Source of the DNA: Acidobacteriaceae bacterium
GTDB lineage: Bacteria; Acidobacteriota; Terriglobia; Terriglobales; Acidobacteriaceae
DNA length: 14,764 nt
Direction of reading: 5' to 3'
Assembly (NCBI GenBank): GCA_003132825.1
Contig: PKYX01000117.1
Span: forward strand, 1 to 14,764
The first letter of the stretch is position 1. Each line of letters opens with the position of its first letter. The position numbers and the translations under genes are program-made. Shown here one piece after another: positions 12,516 to 14,764 of the stretch. The notes below the pieces were generated by a model, which searched no databases, was not told the DNA's origin, and worked only from the letters and a program-made list of their open reading frames with translations.

Positions 12516-13466
12516 ATGCACAGTAAGCTCTTGCTCAGCCTTCAGATAGCTCAAGCCAGCTTGCAACAGGAACAGACAATCCGCAGCCCTGTCGAATGCA
12601 GCGGAGTCGGCCTGCACAGCGGCGCACCGGTCAGGCTGAAGATTTTGCCGGCAGCGCCCGGCTCGGGCATCGTGTTTCGCCGGGTGGATCTCGATGGTTT
12701 TGAGGTGCCCGCCATCGGCCGCAATGTCGCCCGCGTCAGCTACGCCACCAGCCTGATGAAGAAGGGCGTGCTGATCTCGACGACCGAGCACCTGCTTTCG
12801 GCATTCATCGGAACCGGCATCGATAACGCCATCGTCGAGCTTGACAACCTCGAGCTGCCCATCTTGGACGGCAGCGCTCGGCCATTTGTCGAAGCCCTCC
12901 GCAAAGCCGGCATCCGCAAGCAGCGTCGCCCCCGCACCTATCTGCGCATCCGTCGCGAACTGGAGCTGCGCGAGGGCGACAAGTTTATCGCGGTCTATCC
13001 CTCCGACGTTTATTCGGTTTCCTACACCATCAATTTCCCCCATCCGCTGATTGGCAAAGAAACCTTCCGGGTGGATTTATCCGATGGCAACTACTTGCGG
13101 GAGATCGCACCCGCGCGGACGTTTGGTTCCCGGGAGGATGAACGGGCGATGCGCAACATGGGTCTGATCCGCGGCGCTTCGGCCGAGAACTGCATTGTGC
13201 TCACCCGCGACGGGGTGGAGAACCCGCCGTTGCGCTTCGCCGATGAGTTCGTGCGCCACAAAGTTCTTGATCTGATTGGGGATCTGGCGCTCGTCGGGAA
13301 GCAGATTCTGGGCAACGTGGTCGCCGATCGGGCGGGCCACGCGATGCATACTGCCCTGGTTTCCCGCCTGCTGCGGGAGGCGACGCTTTGGGAAGAAACT
13401 ACGGTCGAGGACGAAACCCAGCTGCGGTCGCCGGCTGCCGATGTCTCGGCCAGCCCCATGATCTAG
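12516..13466 (+). CDS. lpxC: UDP-3-O-acyl-N-acetylglucosamine deacetylase, 316 aa
   Basis: Zinc hydrolase that removes the acetyl group from UDP-3-O-acyl-GlcNAc, the committed step of lipid A synthesis, in the cytoplasm. Typical sequences are visible: SGVGLHSG near the N-terminus, ISTTEHLLSAF with catalytic E91 and zinc ligand H92, LDGSARPFVEAL, FGSREDERAMRNMGLIRG, then RHKVLDLIGDLAL with ligands H248 and D252, and GHAMHTAL with catalytic H275. ATG 12516 is chosen for its GGAG seven bases upstream; the frame stays open to 12393, overlapping the previous stop, but that extension is unlike the family. About 20 residues still precede the usual N-terminus. The C-terminal tail after the fold is acidic and short. 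Its TAG overlaps the stop of the convergent gene. Confidence 0.96.
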   Translation: MHSKLLLSLQIAQASLQQEQTIRSPVECSGVGLHSGAPVRLKILPAAPGSGIVFRRVDLDGFEVPAIGRNVARVSYATSLMKKGVLISTTEHLLSAFIGTGIDNAIVELDNLELPILDGSARPFVEALRKAGIRKQRRPRTYLRIRRELELREGDKFIAVYPSDVYSVSYTINFPHPLIGKETFRVDLSDGNYLREIAPARTFGSREDERAMRNMGLIRGASAENCIVLTRDGVENPPLRFADEFVRHKVLDLIGDLALVGKQILGNVVADRAGHAMHTALVSRLLREATLWEETTVEDETQLRSPAADVSASPMI

Positions 13467-13690
13467 TCAGCCGCGTGCCTCGGGTCGGCCGGGACCCAGT
13501 TCGATTTTTCCTCGAGCAGCTTCGCCAGCTCGGCCCGTGCCTGCGCGGTCAGCTCCCGGGCGTAGTTCTGGGCGGATTGCTGATACTCCTTCGTCAAGGG
13601 CGCCACCCGGATCGCGAGCAGCGGCGCGTCCTGTTCGAGCATGCGCAGCAGGCGTTGCGCACGATCAATCCTGGCATGAATGGAAAGCAT
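13463..13690 (-). CDS. Small hypothetical protein, 75 aa, convergent with lpxC
   Basis: I do not recognise a family. The ORF is amphipathic and probably helical, with heptad-like Leu/Ala spacing and many Glu, Arg and Gln residues (for example LTAQARAELAKLLEEK), so a short coiled coil is likely; there is no signal or membrane segment. ATG 13690 is chosen; a TTG at 13765 in the same frame would add 25 residues and has no better ribosome binding site. Codons are strongly G/C at the third position, which argues for a real gene. Its TAG (13465-13463) and the lpxC TAG (13464-13466) share the sequence CTAG, so the two genes overlap at their ends. Confidence 0.6.
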   Translation of the reverse strand: MLSIHARIDRAQRLLRMLEQDAPLLAIRVAPLTKEYQQSAQNYARELTAQARAELAKLLEEKSNWVPADPRHAAD

Positions 13691-13819
13691 GGGTCCGATT
13701 GCCTTTTCGTGGATTTTCTTGCCAACTTCTCTTGCCAGAGTGCGGGCAAGCCCCGCACGCCGCAAGTCCCAACTTGGGTACGCAGGGGATACCCGGGTTG
13801 CGGCGGGCTGGGGAACTAG

Positions 13820-13856
13820 TCTTCAGTCCCGCTTCAGCTCCGATTTAGCCTCGCTT
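13820..13856. repeat. Short degenerate repeats upstream of the 75-aa gene
   Basis: On the minus strand, GAGCTGAAGCGG and GACTGAAGACTAG follow GAGGCTAAATCG, giving roughly 12-base degenerate units between the stop of the VWA gene and the small gene. The neighbouring sequence also holds CCCAA-C-TTGGG. No gene or clear promoter is apparent in about 13766-13864. Confidence 0.4.
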
Positions 13857-13864
13857 CTCCCGCC

Positions 13865-14764
13865 TCAGTCCTGCTTTCCCACGGCGTAGTATCCGGAACG
13901 CGCCTGCGTTTTGTAATCGGTGTTTTTCGGCCGAATCTCGACTTTGCGGAAAGAGCCGTCTTTGGCGCGGTTGGTCGAGATGTAGCCGATATTGTACTGG
14001 CTACGCAGTTCGTGGGCGATCTGGTCGAAGGCGTCTTTCAGTTTGTCGATCTTATTGCCTACGTCGATGACGCGGCCGCCGGTTTCTTCGGTCAGCTTCT
14101 TCATGTCGCGATCGCCGGAATAGCCGCCGAAACCTCCGTAGAAACCGCGATCGGCGCAGAGCAGTACATAGACAATGCTGTCCGATCGCTCGGCGGATTC
14201 GACCGCATCTTTCAGCTTGAGCTGACTGCCCTGGTCTTCGCCGTCGGTGAGCAGGATCATGGCTTTGCGGCCAACCTCTTTTGCTAACACGTCATGAGAG
14301 GCCAGGTACACGCCATCGTAGAGCAGCGTGCCCTTCGGCATGGAATGGCAGGGCAGGGGCCCGCCTCCTGCGCCCGGGAGGCCGCTGCAGTTATCGGGCG
14401 GGGAGTTGATTTTTGTGCTGCTCAGCGCGGTGCGGAGCAGGCGGTTGGAGTTGGTGAAGTCCTGCAGCAGGCTTACCTCGACATCGAAGCTAATCACGAA
14501 GGCTTCATCTTTGTCGCGCAGGATTTGGTTGAGAAACGAGGCGCCAACCTCCTGCTCCATCCCGAGCACTCGCGTCTGGCTGGCGCTCGTATCGATCAGG
14601 ATTCCCAGGGTAAGAGGCAAGTCGGACTCGGCGGCGAAGTACTTGATGGTCTGCGGCTGGCCGTCTTCCGACAATTGAAAATCGTCCTTGGTAAGACTCG
14701 GGATCAGACCGCCCTTCTTGTCTTTCACGTTGAAGAACAGCTGCACCACGTCCACATTCACCTT
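13865..14764 (-). CDS. VWA domain-containing protein, C-terminal part (partial)
   Basis: The right edge cuts this gene; about 300 residues are visible and the frame is open to the end, so the GTG at 14761 is internal, not the start. A KVNVDVVQLFFNVKDKKG-type beta strand region precedes the VWA fold, as in acidobacterial VWA-domain proteins (TIGR03436-like). The MIDAS metal site is visible as DTSAS in LGILIDTSASQTR and TDGED in ILLTDGEDQGS. An insert near the middle (SPPDNCSGLPGAGGGPLPC) carries two cysteines that could form a disulfide. The C-terminus, from LRSQYNIGYIS, is a conserved beta strand in this group. It is probably exported and adhesive or scaffold-like, but ligands are unknown. 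Confidence 0.88.
   Translation of the reverse strand, partial: KVNVDVVQLFFNVKDKKGGLIPSLTKDDFQLSEDGQPQTIKYFAAESDLPLTLGILIDTSASQTRVLGMEQEVGASFLNQILRDKDEAFVISFDVEVSLLQDFTNSNRLLRTALSSTKINSPPDNCSGLPGAGGGPLPCHSMPKGTLLYDGVYLASHDVLAKEVGRKAMILLTDGEDQGSQLKLKDAVESAERSDSIVYVLLCADRGFYGGFGGYSGDRDMKKLTEETGGRVIDVGNKIDKLKDAFDQIAHELRSQYNIGYISTNRAKDGSFRKVEIRPKNTDYKTQARSGYYAVGKQD

Overview
The window looks like chromosomal DNA of a high-GC Gram-negative bacterium, most likely an acidobacterium of the Terriglobia/Koribacter type. This rests on a von Willebrand factor A protein of the kind that is abundant in Acidobacteria, on lpxC (lipid A synthesis, so an outer membrane), on several secreted or membrane proteins I can only describe as lineage-type hypotheticals, and on the GC-rich palindromic intergenic repeats. 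It reads as ordinary core chromosome: I see no transposase, phage gene, CRISPR array or defence locus.

Region 1 (1-1.8 kb, minus strand) is a translation cluster. In transcription order it carries tRNA-Thr(TGT), tRNA-Tyr(GTA), a small membrane protein, tRNA-Thr(GGT), tRNA-Gly(TCC), a 126-residue hypothetical protein and the 5' end of tuf (EF-Tu). It has the same four tRNA isoacceptors as the E. coli thrU-tyrU-glyT-thrT-tufB operon, but the last two are swapped and two protein genes lie between. All four tRNAs encode their CCA end. A hairpin followed by a T-run and two palindromic repeats precede tuf.

Region 2 (1.8-5.2 kb, plus strand) holds envelope and redox genes: a DUF420 (YozB/CtaM-type) membrane protein behind a perfect TATAAT box, an unrecognised 339-residue membrane-anchored protein, a ResA/TlpA-type thioredoxin (WCEPC) and a secreted DsbD N-terminal-like protein with a CxxxxC pair. 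The last two form a probable periplasmic thiol pair.

Region 3 (5.2-7.1 kb, minus strand) is gltX (glutamyl-tRNA synthetase), with a good promoter directly over its start region, convergent with region 2 and divergent from region 4.

Region 4 (7.1-12.4 kb, plus strand) holds a 1131-residue signalling protein (seven predicted membrane segments, about three GAF-type domains, GGDEF, then an HD-GYP-type domain), an SDR oxidoreductase and a secreted protein of unknown role.

Region 5 (12.4-14.8 kb) is lpxC on the plus strand, meeting stop-to-stop a short hypothetical gene on the minus strand, followed by a partial VWA protein (minus) that runs off the right edge.

The most notable items are the permuted tRNA-tuf operon with interleaved protein genes, the combined GGDEF and HD-GYP receptor with an altered I-site and a GYT in place of GYP, and the thioredoxin/DsbD-N pair without its membrane electron carrier. 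I did not find a convincing wholly new system.
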